Below are positions 18,866 to 26,534 of a stretch of 51,495 bases of DNA, in pieces. The notes beneath the pieces are model-generated. The model worked only from the letters and a program-made list of their open reading frames with translations. It was not told the origin of the DNA and ran no database searches. A program made the translations under genes and the position numbers. Every line of letters begins with the position of its first letter. Within the stretch, counting starts at the first letter, position 1. Source of the DNA: an uncultured Prevotellaceae bacterium (GTDB lineage: Bacteria; Bacteroidota; Bacteroidia; Bacteroidales; Bacteroidaceae); NCBI GenBank assembly GCA_900318915.1, contig ONMI01000015.1:1-51495 (forward strand). Direction: 5' to 3'.

Positions 18866-18873
18866 CAAAGTTA
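18866..18873 (-). promoter_or_regulatory. -7 box of feoB
   Basis: TAACTTTG on the minus strand matches TAnnTTTG, 25 bases upstream of the feoB ATG. No clear TTTG is seen at the -33 spacing. Confidence 0.55.
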
Positions 18874-18919
18874 CAAATAAAAAAGCACATCCCTTTCATA
18901 AAAGAACAAGAAAGGACGT

Positions 18920-18964
18920 TGGCGCCATGCAAAATACCTACTTATAGGTAGGTGCCGGCACCAT
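18920..18964 (-). other. Nested inverted repeats between the rhodanese gene and feoB
   Basis: Three inverted repeats overlap here. GGTGCCGGCACC (18951-18962) is a perfect 12-bp palindrome. ACCTAC (18936-18941) pairs with GTAGGT (18948-18953) across six bases. On the minus strand TGGTGCC can also pair with the later GGCGCCA (18919-18925), enclosing the inner hairpin. It follows the rhodanese stop by about 22 bases and precedes the feoB promoter, so it could be a terminator, although there is no good T run, or a regulatory site for feoB. Confidence 0.45.
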
Positions 18965-18984
18965 TTTATCTGTATTTATTCGGT

Positions 18985-19395
18985 CTACAAGGACACCACC
19001 TCGCGGTTGTCATCCTTCCACCCTGTGATGCCGTCTTTCAGGTTCACCACTTTATACCCCTCTTCGGTAAGGATATTGGCGGCTGTCACACTACGGCGGC
19101 CACTTCGGCAATAGACCGCAATGACCTTGTCTTTGGGCAAGCATTCGATGGCAGCAGTCTTGAATGAATCGGTTTTCACATCGATGAGCATGGCGCCATG
19201 AAGATGGCCCTCATCAAATTCTTTTTTCGTCCGGACATCGAGCAGCACCACACTGTCGGTATCGGCAATAAGTCGGGCGAACTCCTCATTGGAGACCGTC
19301 ATGAAATCACCATTGGGGACAACAAATGCCCGCGCCACGAAAAACACTACTACCAAAAGGAGTACAACCGCACACAGCCAGAATAATTTACTCAT
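18985..19395 (-). CDS. Membrane-anchored rhodanese-domain protein
   Basis: A 136-residue protein with an N-terminal hydrophobic segment (residues 5-23) that acts as signal or anchor, followed by a single rhodanese domain. The domain has the LLDVRTKKEFDEGHLHGA block at 51-68 and the active-site loop CRSGRRS with Cys96. It probably carries sulfur as a persulfide or works in thiol redox chemistry in the periplasm; the physiological partner is unknown. It is transcribed towards feoB but separated by a structured 144-base spacer, and has its own promoter box at 19420-19427. Confidence 0.88.
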   Translation of the reverse strand: MSKLFWLCAVVLLLVVVFFVARAFVVPNGDFMTVSNEEFARLIADTDSVVLLDVRTKKEFDEGHLHGAMLIDVKTDSFKTAAIECLPKDKVIAVYCRSGRRSVTAANILTEEGYKVVNLKDGITGWKDDNREVVSL

Positions 19396-19419
19396 GATTT
19401 AAAAAGTGATTTTTGCAGG

Positions 19420-19427
19420 CAAATTTA
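19420..19427 (-). promoter_or_regulatory. -7 box of the rhodanese gene
   Basis: TAAATTTG on the minus strand, 24 bases upstream of the ATG, fits TAnnTTTG. No convincing -33 TTTG. Confidence 0.5.
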
Positions 19428-19524
19428 CAAAAAAAAGCTTAACCGGCAATCGTTATGTAAGAATTAGCACAGTCTTCATCAGACAGACCTTCGACATTCA
19501 CAGTCGAACCTCAGAGGTGCGGTT

Positions 19525-20370
19525 TCAATAACTGTAGACGAGAGAATACTTCTCATGCAGGCGGCGGAGAGACCCATCGCCTTTCATCTTTTGGATTACG
19601 TTGTTCACTACTCGCAGCAAGTCTTCCTGCCCCTTCCGCATCAGCACGCCTATCTGGCCATGCGTGAAAGGCTCGTTCAAGAGCGGTGCAGCCAACCGCT
19701 TATCGGTCTGCACATAATAGGGAGCCTCAGTAATCTCCGTTATCATTATATCGGCCACTCCCTCAGCGACGAGAGAGGGAATCTCCTCATTCTTCTGATG
19801 AACGATGATGGAAGCATGCTTGAGGTTTTGGTTGGCGAATTTCTCGTTCAGTCCACCAGGATTCACCATCACCCTCACCTCCGGCTGGTCGATATCTGCC
19901 AGTGAGCGGAAACGGGCGGCATCAGTTGTCCTGCACAGAATTGTTTTGCCATTGGCCAAATACCCCTCACTCATCAGCATGGTCTCCCGCCGGGCATCGG
20001 TGATGGTGATGCCGCCGATAGCGAAATCGAACAACTGAGGCTCTGCCAACACATCGGCCGAGAGCGTGGGCCATGAAGTGTGTACGAATTCTGCCCTAAC
20101 GCCCATGAAGGCAGCTATATTCTTGGCCATCTCAATGCCGAATCCCCAATAGGTCCCGTCTTCCTCTTGAAAGGAAAGCGGCCGGTAATCGCCAGTCGTT
20201 CCAACCCGCAAAGTGCCACGCTTAACAATCTCGTTTACCTTCTCACCCTGCAGGCTCCTGTCGCTGTCGGAGAGATGGTCATGGTGGCTGCACGCTGTCA
20301 AGAATATCTGACAGCAGAGCGACAGGATCAGCCACAAGTAACCCACTCTTATCTTCGATTGCTCTTTCAT
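19525..20370 (-). CDS. Solute-binding lipoprotein, cyclohexadienyl dehydratase (PheC)-like
   Basis: A 281-residue class II periplasmic binding fold. The start at 20370 (MKEQSKIRVGYLW) is chosen because it gives a proper lipoprotein signal ending in FLTAC and because the -7 box at 20433-20440 would place the transcript start downstream of the longer open frame. Mature motifs are GTLRVGTTGDYRPLSF, GTYWGFGIEMA, FDFAIGGITIT and NPGGLNEKFA. GFGIEMA and PGGxNEKFA are characteristic of the PheC branch, which makes phenylpyruvate from prephenate in the periplasm, as well as of some amino-acid-binding proteins. No permease or ATPase is nearby, which favours a stand-alone enzyme or sensor role; activity is not proven by motif. 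Confidence 0.75.
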   Translation of the reverse strand: MKEQSKIRVGYLWLILSLCCQIFLTACSHHDHLSDSDRSLQGEKVNEIVKRGTLRVGTTGDYRPLSFQEEDGTYWGFGIEMAKNIAAFMGVRAEFVHTSWPTLSADVLAEPQLFDFAIGGITITDARRETMLMSEGYLANGKTILCRTTDAARFRSLADIDQPEVRVMVNPGGLNEKFANQNLKHASIIVHQKNEEIPSLVAEGVADIMITEITEAPYYVQTDKRLAAPLLNEPFTHGQIGVLMRKGQEDLLRVVNNVIQKMKGDGSLRRLHEKYSLVYSY

Positions 20371-20432
20371 TATCGGTATTTTTCTATCAGGAGATAATAA
20401 TCGCTTCAGAATGCGAATGATTCTTTCAGCAG

Positions 20433-20440
20433 GCAAAATT
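20433..20440 (-). promoter_or_regulatory. -7 box of the PheC-like gene
   Basis: TAATTTTG on the minus strand fits TAnnTTTG and lies 62 bases upstream of the chosen ATG. Confidence 0.5.
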
Positions 20441-20474
20441 ACCCGTTTTTTTTCTATTTCCCATGAAGATTGTT

Positions 20475-20510
20475 AAAAAAAGCCCCAAGTTCATTACTTG
20501 AGGCTTTTTT
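20475..20510. terminator. Bidirectional terminator hairpin
   Basis: AAAAAAAGCC and CAAGT on the left pair with ACTTG and GGCTTTTTT on the right around TCATT, with one mismatch. A-run and T-run on the two sides make it work in both directions. It follows the stop of the truncated gene at 20526-20878. Confidence 0.8.
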
Positions 20511-20525
20511 AAGATTAAGAAGGCC

Positions 20526-20878
20526 TTATTTGATTAAGACCTTACGGCCGTTAATAATGTTGAGACCCTTTTGGGGAGCGGCCAAACGTTGGCCAGCCAC
20601 ATTGAAGATAAGAGTCTTACCGGATTTGTTGCCTACCGTTATGTCGCTGATGCCGGCTGGTGACTCAGCCCAGACCACGGACGACTTATTGCAGACACCG
20701 CCGCCATAATAGATGCTCGGTATACCCACCTTGGTCCATGTGCTGCACGCCTCTACTCCATCCTTGAAATAAATGTTGTGTGAGCCGTCCCAAGAACTGT
20801 AATTGTAGCTCCAAGGCATCTCCGTGGCATCCTCATCGACCCCGTAATACATTTCAGCCTTGAACGTATAAGGTGATT
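20526..20878 (-). pseudogene. 3' remnant of a large secreted protein with sorting-type tail
   Basis: The minus-strand frame encodes about 115 residues and ends in GQRLAAPQKGLNIINGRKVLIK-like sequence, a C-terminal tail frequent in large secreted Prevotella/Bacteroides proteins, preceded by a PAGISDITV linker. The frame is closed by a TAA at 20876-20878 directly upstream of SPYTFKAEMYYGVDEDA, with no signal peptide or plausible start, so the 5' part is gone. The first ATG (20852) lies inside what was a continuous domain. The sequence looks aromatic- and glycine-rich, like a carbohydrate-binding module, but the parent family was not recognised. The terminator at 20475-20510 is retained. Confidence 0.65.
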
Positions 20879-20935
20879 AATATTAATGAATAGATATTTG
20901 CGAAGCGTCGAGGCATAGAAGCTGCCGCCACAGAA

Positions 20936-20975
20936 AATCATCCCCCCCCCTGAGCGACTCTGCGGGGGATGATTT
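20936..20975 (-). terminator. Terminator of the EamA transporter gene
   Basis: AAATCATCCCCC (20936-20947) pairs with GGGGGATGATTT (20964-20975). It lies six bases after the EamA stop codon. The left arm sits in a run of ten C. Confidence 0.75.
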
Positions 20976-20980
20976 CTTAT

Positions 20981-21919
20981 TTATGACAGCCTCTTCTTTC
21001 TGTTTTTAAGCCGTGGAAACATTTTCCTTATACGGAGCAAAGGATTCGTAATAGTACCCCCTGCTATAATGAGCGTAACGCTGATGATAATGAGCAGCAT
21101 GCCCACCGCCAAGCGCAGTGTAAAGTTCTCGTGGAATATCAGGATGGCGATGGCCACACCGGTCAACGGCTCCATGGCTCCGAGTATGGCCACCGGTGTG
21201 CTGCCTATCTCATGGATGGCAGCACTGGTGCACAGCAGCGAGACCGCCGTAGGGAAAAGAGCCATGCAGAAGGCAGCCAGCCAGAGGTGAGGATGCGCCG
21301 AAAGGATGGCAAAGGTGTCCCATTGGAACCTGAAGGCGAAAAGCAGCAGTCCGAAGAGGATGACATAGAGCGTAAGCTTGAGCGTGGGAATCTCCTTCAT
21401 TCCACCTCGGTTCACCGCCACCAGATAGATGGCGTAGGAAAGGGCAGAGAGGAACACCAGCAGGAGCCCGGTGGGATGCAGCGTCATCCCGTCGTCGCCC
21501 CTATAAAGCAATGCGATGCCCCCTGTAGCCAGGACAATGCACACCACGGTGAGCAGGCTCACTCGCTCGTGAAACAAAGCCGCCATGATGACCGTCACCA
21601 ATATGGGGTAGATGAACAAGAGTGTAGAGGCGATGGCGGCACCAATGTAGAGGTAGCTCACATAGAGCGAGAGTGATGAAAAAGCCATGAGCAGACCGAG
21701 AATGAAGAGCGGTACCACCTGGTTGCCCCGGAGTCGGAATCCACGTCCGCGTGCCACCATCATGACAGCCAGCATCGGTATGGCGAAGAAATAGCGCAGG
21801 AACAGCACACTGTAGGCATCAATTCCGGCACCGAGGAGCGGAAGAGCGAAGAGCGGATTCATGCCGTAGCTTGCAGCGGCAGCCACCCCGAGGGCATATC
21901 CTTTAAATTTTCCTGTCAT
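20981..21919 (-). CDS. EamA/DMT-family transporter
   Basis: A 312-residue inner-membrane protein with two EamA repeats, about ten hydrophobic segments in all, from the drug/metabolite transporter superfamily. Members export amino acids, nucleotides or other small metabolites; the substrate cannot be told here. The ATG at 21919 (MTGKFKGYALG) is chosen because the first membrane helix starts right after it; it overlaps the last codons of the upstream gene by four bases (21916-21919), pointing to translational coupling. A terminator follows the stop. Confidence 0.85.
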   Translation of the reverse strand: MTGKFKGYALGVAAAASYGMNPLFALPLLGAGIDAYSVLFLRYFFAIPMLAVMMVARGRGFRLRGNQVVPLFILGLLMAFSSLSLYVSYLYIGAAIASTLLFIYPILVTVIMAALFHERVSLLTVVCIVLATGGIALLYRGDDGMTLHPTGLLLVFLSALSYAIYLVAVNRGGMKEIPTLKLTLYVILFGLLLFAFRFQWDTFAILSAHPHLWLAAFCMALFPTAVSLLCTSAAIHEIGSTPVAILGAMEPLTGVAIAILIFHENFTLRLAVGMLLIIISVTLIIAGGTITNPLLRIRKMFPRLKNRKKRLS

Positions 21920-22320
21920 AAGGCGATTACACCTTGATTGATGTAAAGGTCGAAGCGCAGCAAGCATGTAGAAGATTCATCCCGGTCCACATCCCATGAG
22001 AACTCTGTGTGTTCGGGGAGGAGACCTCTCACCTTTTCAATGCAAAGCATATCATCCATCAACAATTCATAATCACAGCCACTGACCAGTTGGAGCAAAG
22101 CCCCCCTGGCACCGCTGGTATATTGACTGATTTCTGACGCATGCTCGTCGATGACAGCCGCGAGGGAAGCTGCGTCCTTTTGACAATAGGTCAGCAGGAC
22201 GATTTCTTTAGCACCGTTCAAGACATACGTGATGTCGTTTACATCCATGCCTTTCAGTTTACCGAGATGTCCGCTCTCGATTTTTTCAAGCGCTTGTTGT
22301 AATGTCAGGGTTGTTTTCAT
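21916..22320 (-). CDS. Small protein resembling the FtsZ C-terminal domain
   Basis: A 134-residue cytoplasmic protein, start at 22320 (MKTTLTLQQAL), with a TACTTTTG -7 box about ten bases upstream. There is no signal peptide or GTPase motif. Residues from about 65 on (SGARGALLQLVSGCDYELL, then EKVRGLLPEHTEFSWDVDRDES) resemble the second, regulatory domain of FtsZ (GARGVLVNITGG..., then ...IIFGAVIDES), including spacing. The tubulin GTP-binding domain is absent. The resemblance is by eye, so this is a structural suggestion, not an assigned function. It overlaps the EamA gene start by four bases. Confidence 0.6.
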   Translation of the reverse strand: MKTTLTLQQALEKIESGHLGKLKGMDVNDITYVLNGAKEIVLLTYCQKDAASLAAVIDEHASEISQYTSGARGALLQLVSGCDYELLMDDMLCIEKVRGLLPEHTEFSWDVDRDESSTCLLRFDLYINQGVIAL

Positions 22321-22566
22321 ACAAGATGCAAAAGTATATAAAAAAAGAGAATCATCTTCATCCGGGGGGAAAATAATGAACGGTAAGCGGTGAAATACAC
22401 GAAAAAGGAGCCTAGTAGGTAGTTTACCATTTGCGGGAATGATGGAATAATAAGTAGAGCCTCCCAAATGTTTAAGTAAAGGGCGGCTATTATGCTGAAC
22501 CGAACTCTTTTTCTTCTCGATTTATTGTTTACCTCTATCATCGATAAATCAAAACTGACACAATAA

Positions 22567-23865
22567 ATGCCATCAACAAAGTTAAAAGCTCCAGCAAAAA
22601 GAACTGACAGCGTAATTGACCGTGAAATCCGGCAACTTCTTTTATGTACCCCATCCATCAAAATCATTGAGGCCAAAGAGCATCTTCAGCAACTCAAGAT
22701 TATGAAGAAAGGTGAGAAATACGAGATGAAAGAAATGCTCGAAAAGGAATTCAAGAGAATTCGCGACAGATATACTTATACGAGATCCGCCATGAAGGAC
22801 CGTGTCAGCAAATGGGAAGAAAAGATTGGTCCCTTAGGAATTGAAGATATCACAGAACTGCTCAAGAACTCAAATCTTACCATCATGACTGCCTTCCCGG
22901 AAAGAGTGACACCCCGGTTTATGGAAAGTTGGCTGAGCCAGTATCTTTACGGCCAGAAGGACTATGCACGGAAAATAGCCCTTGCCTTCTTTGTACACAA
23001 TATGAGGACGAATGAAGACAACCCCATCCTTCCGCGGACCAACCTGCTGGTTCACGGTCCCTCCGGATCCGGAAAGACCTATGGCGCACAGAAGATGGCC
23101 GAGTTTCTCGGCATGCCCTTCTGTGTGATCAACTGCAACAGTCTTGTTCAGGAAGGCATCATCGGCAATTCAATCGGGAACTACTTCACGACCATGTATA
23201 GGAAGCACGGAAATGCCATGGAACATGCCGTCATTATTTTTGACGAGTTTGACAAGCTGCTGGAAAAAGGACAATTCAACGACCGCATTCTCAATGAGCT
23301 GCTCAACATCATCGACGACAACAACAGCATATCTTTCAACAAGTCTGACTTAACAGGCTGTTACGAGAAGGTCACTCTCCCCACCAGCAAGATGCTCTTC
23401 ATCTTCACCGGCGTGTTCAGACGTCTGGAGGACATCATCAAAAAACGCCTCGGAAAGAGAACAATCGGTTTCGAGCAAGGCGGTGCCTCGGTGCTCACTG
23501 GCGACTACCACCAATATGCTACCGAGGAGGACTTCAGGAAGTTGTTCAACCGTCCCGAGTTGTCCGGACGCATCCAACAGTACGCCTGTGTCAGGGAGCT
23601 GCAAACAGAAGAGATGGCCCGACTGCTTCTCAAATCCAAGGAGTCGCCTGTCATTGGGTTCGAGAAATACTTCCAGAACAAAGATATCACATTTTCCATT
23701 ACAGAGGAAGGTGCCATGGCTCTCGCCGTGGAAGCCTGCAGGCGAAACTTAGGCGTGAGGGGGCTGAAATCGCTGATGTTCAATATCCTCTCTGACGACA
23801 TGTTCCTGCTCAAACGTAAAAAAATCATTATGGACGATGCCTATGTAGAGAAGAAACTCGCGTGA
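22567..23865 (+). CDS. ClpX-like AAA+ ATPase lacking the zinc-binding domain
   Basis: A 432-residue AAA+ protein that aligns with the ClpX core. Before the ATPase, residues 115-130 (TPRFMESWLSQYLYGQ) match ClpX TPKEI...QYVIGQ. Walker A is GPSGSGKT (164-171), Walker B AVIIFDEFDKL (221-231), arginine finger ELSGR (331-335), sensor 2 GVRGLKS (396-402). A TIGF motif at 299-302 sits where ClpX has its ClpP-docking IGF loop. The N-terminal ClpX zinc finger is missing and replaced by a charged helical region (residues 1-105). Pore loop 1 reads GIIG (197-200) instead of GYVG, so the aromatic substrate-gripping residue is absent. It could be a ClpP partner for special substrates or a remodeller. The HAD-type gene lies 83 bases downstream with its own -7 box. 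Confidence 0.8.
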   Translation: MPSTKLKAPAKRTDSVIDREIRQLLLCTPSIKIIEAKEHLQQLKIMKKGEKYEMKEMLEKEFKRIRDRYTYTRSAMKDRVSKWEEKIGPLGIEDITELLKNSNLTIMTAFPERVTPRFMESWLSQYLYGQKDYARKIALAFFVHNMRTNEDNPILPRTNLLVHGPSGSGKTYGAQKMAEFLGMPFCVINCNSLVQEGIIGNSIGNYFTTMYRKHGNAMEHAVIIFDEFDKLLEKGQFNDRILNELLNIIDDNNSISFNKSDLTGCYEKVTLPTSKMLFIFTGVFRRLEDIIKKRLGKRTIGFEQGGASVLTGDYHQYATEEDFRKLFNRPELSGRIQQYACVRELQTEEMARLLLKSKESPVIGFEKYFQNKDITFSITEEGAMALAVEACRRNLGVRGLKSLMFNILSDDMFLLKRKKIIMDDAYVEKKLA

Positions 23866-23893
23866 AATCTGCCGCGATGTGAGAAATTATGCT

Positions 23894-23909
23894 TATCTTT
23901 GCATGCAAA
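23894..23909 (+). promoter_or_regulatory. -7 box and palindrome before the HAD-type gene
   Basis: TATCTTTG at 23894-23901 fits TAnnTTTG, 48 bases before the ATG. It overlaps TTTGCATGCAAA (23898-23909), a perfect 12-bp palindrome, and a second GCATGC follows at 23911-23916. A repressor could bind over the start point; this is inference. Confidence 0.5.
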
Positions 23910-23948
23910 AGCATGCCATAACCTACGAATAAATTTAAAACAAGAATA

Positions 23949-24344
23949 ATGGAAAAGAAGAATGCGAAACGGCCCAAAACCATCTGTATAGACTTTGACG
24001 GCGTGATACACGACTACCGCAGAGGCTGGCGTGGAATAGATGTGTTCGACAAAGTGCTTCCCGGAGCCAGCGAGGCAACCCACAAGCTGCATGACGCCGG
24101 GTATATTATCATCATCCACACCACAAGGAACGACAGCCCAGCCCTCAGAAATTTTCTGAAGGAGAATGACATCTGCTTTGACTACATCAACCACAACCCG
24201 CATCAACCAGCTGGTTCCGACCAGGGGAAGATTATCGCAGATGTATATCTTGACGACAGAGGCATCTGCTTCACTGGCGATTGGAACGAGGCTGTTCAGC
24301 AGATTCTCCATTTCAAGACCTGGCAAGAAGACGACTGGATATAA
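23949..24344 (+). CDS. Small HAD-superfamily protein
   Basis: A 131-residue cytoplasmic protein with HAD phosphatase motif I DFDGVIHDY (residues 15-23), a motif II-like HTTRN at about 57-61, and an acidic motif IV-like LDDRG near residue 98. It lacks a cap domain, so it would act on phosphorylated macromolecules or small accessible substrates, or form a minimal nucleotidase. Substrate unknown. It follows the ClpX-like gene on the same strand but has its own promoter-like box. Confidence 0.75.
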   Translation: MEKKNAKRPKTICIDFDGVIHDYRRGWRGIDVFDKVLPGASEATHKLHDAGYIIIIHTTRNDSPALRNFLKENDICFDYINHNPHQPAGSDQGKIIADVYLDDRGICFTGDWNEAVQQILHFKTWQEDDWI

Positions 24345-24499
24345 AGGCGATGATAAGACGATAAGCGATGGTAAGAACAAACGGAATAAGGTGTTTTCGG
24401 GAAAATGTGTAATTTTACAGGCAATTCGTGTAACGACGGATTGCCTTTTTTGATGTACCTTTGCAATCGAGATGAATGTTCTGCAAAGATGCTCATGCC

Positions 24500-24634
24500 C
24501 GGCGTCTTTGATTTCGCATTGACCGATGACGAGATGGTTCGTATCTCTTCGCTCGACCTCGGTCGGAGTGCTGCCTACGACGACTAGGATCCGGAGAACA
24601 CCCGCTGGATAGGAACGATGAAAATACACGATTA
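24500..24634 (+). pseudogene. C-terminal remnant of an aldo/keto reductase
   Basis: The plus-strand frame reads GVFDFALTDDEM, RISSLDLGRSAAYDD, then an in-frame TAG at 24585-24587, then DPENTRWIGTMKIHD and a TAA. This is the usual end of an aldo/keto reductase (family pattern VFDFELT.EEM..I..LD.G.S.....DPE...W). Everything upstream, including the barrel and catalytic residues, is missing and the sequence before about 24497 shows no family match. It is therefore a double-broken stump. The hairpin repeat at 24627-24690 overlaps its last codons. Confidence 0.72.
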
Positions 24635-24690
24635 AAAAGAGAATGTGCCGATACGGACACATCCTCTTTTTCGATGGTAGCTGTAATTAC
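24627..24690. repeat. Hairpin repeat, copy 1 (terminator-like)
   Basis: CACGAT, an A5 run, GAGAATGTGCC, a short loop, then CACATCCTCTTTTT and CGATGGTAGCTGTA. It is a near-perfect stem-loop with A and T runs outside, so it can terminate transcription in both directions. A second, perfectly paired copy in the same orientation lies at 29281-29346; similarity extends beyond the hairpin on both sides. This copy has two mismatches in the stem that the other lacks. Confidence 0.75.
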
Positions 24691-24749
24691 CTCAATTCTT
24701 TATCATAACATATTGTAATAAAGAAATTTACTGTTATCAATCCTTGCCG

Positions 24750-26417
24750 TCAGTACGCCATTTCATGCACTCCCTTGACAGCACGGCCTGAGGGATCATT
24801 CATGTTCTTGAAGGCGGTGTCCCACTCGAGAGCGATGGCGGTGGAGCAGGCTATGCTGGCCTCGGAGGGTACACTGCGTGCGGCGGAGTCGCTGGGGAAG
24901 TGCTCGGCGAAGATGCTGCGGTAGTAATACTCCTCCTTGTTCTTGGGCGGGTTGATGGGGAAACGATCGGCGACGTGGGCCATCTGCTCGTCGGAAACCG
25001 TTGCCGCCGTTACGGCCTTCAGGGTATCAATCCATGAATAGCCTACGCCGTCGGAGAATTGTTCCTTCTGTCGCCAGGCCACCTCGGCGGGCAGCAAATC
25101 GGCAAAGGCCTCGCGGACAATCTTTTTCTCTATCGTCTGGCCGGCACACATCTTCGCTTCGGGATTGATTCGCATGGCTACATCAAGAAACTCCTTGTCT
25201 AGGAAGGGTACGCGGCCCTCAACGCCCCATGCCGACAGGCTCTTGTTGGCGCGGAGGCAGTCGTAGAGATGGAGTTTGGAGAGTTTTCGGACGGTTTCCT
25301 CGTGGAAGTCCTTGGCCGAAGGAGCTTTGTGGAAATAGAGATAGCCGCCGAAGATCTCGTCGGCGCCCTCGCCCGAAAGCACCATCTTGATGCCCATCGA
25401 TTTGATGACGCGGGCCAGGAGGTACATCGGGGTGGAGGCTCGGACGGTAGTGACATCGTAGGTCTCGATGTAGTAGATGACGTCTCGGATAGCGTCGAGG
25501 CCCTCCTGGATGGTATAGTTGATCTCGTGGTGAACGGTGCCGATGTGGTCAGCCACAAGGCGGGCCTTGGCCAGGTCGGGAGCTCCTCTCAGACCAACGG
25601 CGAAGGAATGCAGCCGGGGCCAGTAGGCGCGAGTCTTGCTTCCGTCCTCGATGCGGTGCTCGCTGAACTTCTGGGCGATGGCAGAGATGACGCTGCTATC
25701 AAGGCCGCCGGAGAGCAGCACACCATAGGGCACATCGGACATGAGTTGGCGGCGCACGGCATCTTCAAGTGCGTCGTGTATGGCCTCCACGCTGGCGGGA
25801 TTTTTCTTCACGGCGGCGTAGTCAAACCAGTCGCGGCGGTAATACCGCCGTATACTGAGCCCTTCGCGGTTGGAGAGGAAGTGACCGGGCGGGAAGGGCT
25901 CGTAGCGCCCACACTGGCCTTCGAGGGCCTTCAGTTCGGAGGCTACATAGACGGTGCCGTCGTTGTCGTAACCGATATAAAGGGGGATGACACCGATGGG
26001 GTCGCGGGCAATAAGGAACTCATTGCGCTCCTCGTCGTAGAGCACAAAAGCAAAAATGCCGCTGAGGTCTTCAAGGAAGTCGATACCTTTTTCCCGATAG
26101 AGCGTCAGGATGACCTCGCAGTCGGAGCCCGTCTGGAAGTCGTACTGGCCGGCGAAGCGGCGACGGATGTCCTGATGGTTATAGATTTCGCCGTTGACCG
26201 CGAGAATCTGTTTCTTGTCGGGTGAGAAAAGAGGCTGGCCGCCCGACTCGGGGTCGACGATGCTTAGTCGCTCATGGGCAAGGATGGCACTACCGCCACA
26301 GTAGATGCCACTCCAGTCAGGGCCGCGATGGCGAATCTTCTGACTCATTCGCAAAGCCTTCTGTCTCAATTCTTGAGTTTGCTCTTTTACATTTAATATT
26401 GCTACTATTCCACACAT
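24750..26417 (-). CDS. asnB: Asparagine synthetase B, glutamine-hydrolysing
   Basis: A 555-residue cytoplasmic enzyme making asparagine from aspartate, ATP and glutamine. The N-terminal class II glutaminase domain begins MCGIVAILN with nucleophile Cys2; RHRGPDWSG and the NGEIYNH motif follow. The C-terminal synthetase domain carries the PP-loop LLSGGLDSSVISA near residue 235 and the SGEGADEIFGGY motif near 350. The length is normal. It is the last gene of the glnK-amtB-OMP-asnB block, 117 bases after the OMP gene, consistent with nitrogen-regulated expression. A hairpin at 26493-26520 in the gap may adjust read-through into it. Confidence 0.95.
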   Translation of the reverse strand: MCGIVAILNVKEQTQELRQKALRMSQKIRHRGPDWSGIYCGGSAILAHERLSIVDPESGGQPLFSPDKKQILAVNGEIYNHQDIRRRFAGQYDFQTGSDCEVILTLYREKGIDFLEDLSGIFAFVLYDEERNEFLIARDPIGVIPLYIGYDNDGTVYVASELKALEGQCGRYEPFPPGHFLSNREGLSIRRYYRRDWFDYAAVKKNPASVEAIHDALEDAVRRQLMSDVPYGVLLSGGLDSSVISAIAQKFSEHRIEDGSKTRAYWPRLHSFAVGLRGAPDLAKARLVADHIGTVHHEINYTIQEGLDAIRDVIYYIETYDVTTVRASTPMYLLARVIKSMGIKMVLSGEGADEIFGGYLYFHKAPSAKDFHEETVRKLSKLHLYDCLRANKSLSAWGVEGRVPFLDKEFLDVAMRINPEAKMCAGQTIEKKIVREAFADLLPAEVAWRQKEQFSDGVGYSWIDTLKAVTAATVSDEQMAHVADRFPINPPKNKEEYYYRSIFAEHFPSDSAARSVPSEASIACSTAIALEWDTAFKNMNDPSGRAVKGVHEMAY

Positions 26418-26492
26418 AACTATCTAACATTGATACTGTTATGATAAACAATCAGTTTGGCATAATTTGATCTTGCCGGGAGAAGCCACAAT

Positions 26493-26520
26493 CCCTCTTC
26501 CGCAGAGTAACGGAAGAGGG
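26493..26520. terminator. Hairpin between the OMP gene and asnB
   Basis: CCCTCTTCCG (26493-26502) pairs perfectly with CGGAAGAGGG (26511-26520) across eight bases. It lies 14 bases after the OMP stop codon on the minus strand. The following T content is low, so it may be a partial terminator or an RNA-stabilising hairpin, leaving asnB at reduced level. Confidence 0.6.
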
Positions 26521-26534
26521 AAGTATGGCGAAGA

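Noticed and set aside
20753-20941. Minus-strand 62-codon frame over the first severed tail
   Set aside because: Out of frame with the recognisable tail, no motif; it only crosses the deletion junction.
22317-22676. Minus-strand frame of 119 codons upstream of the FtsZ-like gene
   Set aside because: It overlaps the start of the ClpX-like gene and the promoter of the FtsZ-like gene; hydrophobic translation looks like chance in AT-rich DNA.
25269-26225. Plus-strand open frame of 318 codons within asnB
   Set aside because: Antisense shadow of asparagine synthetase; no motif of its own.
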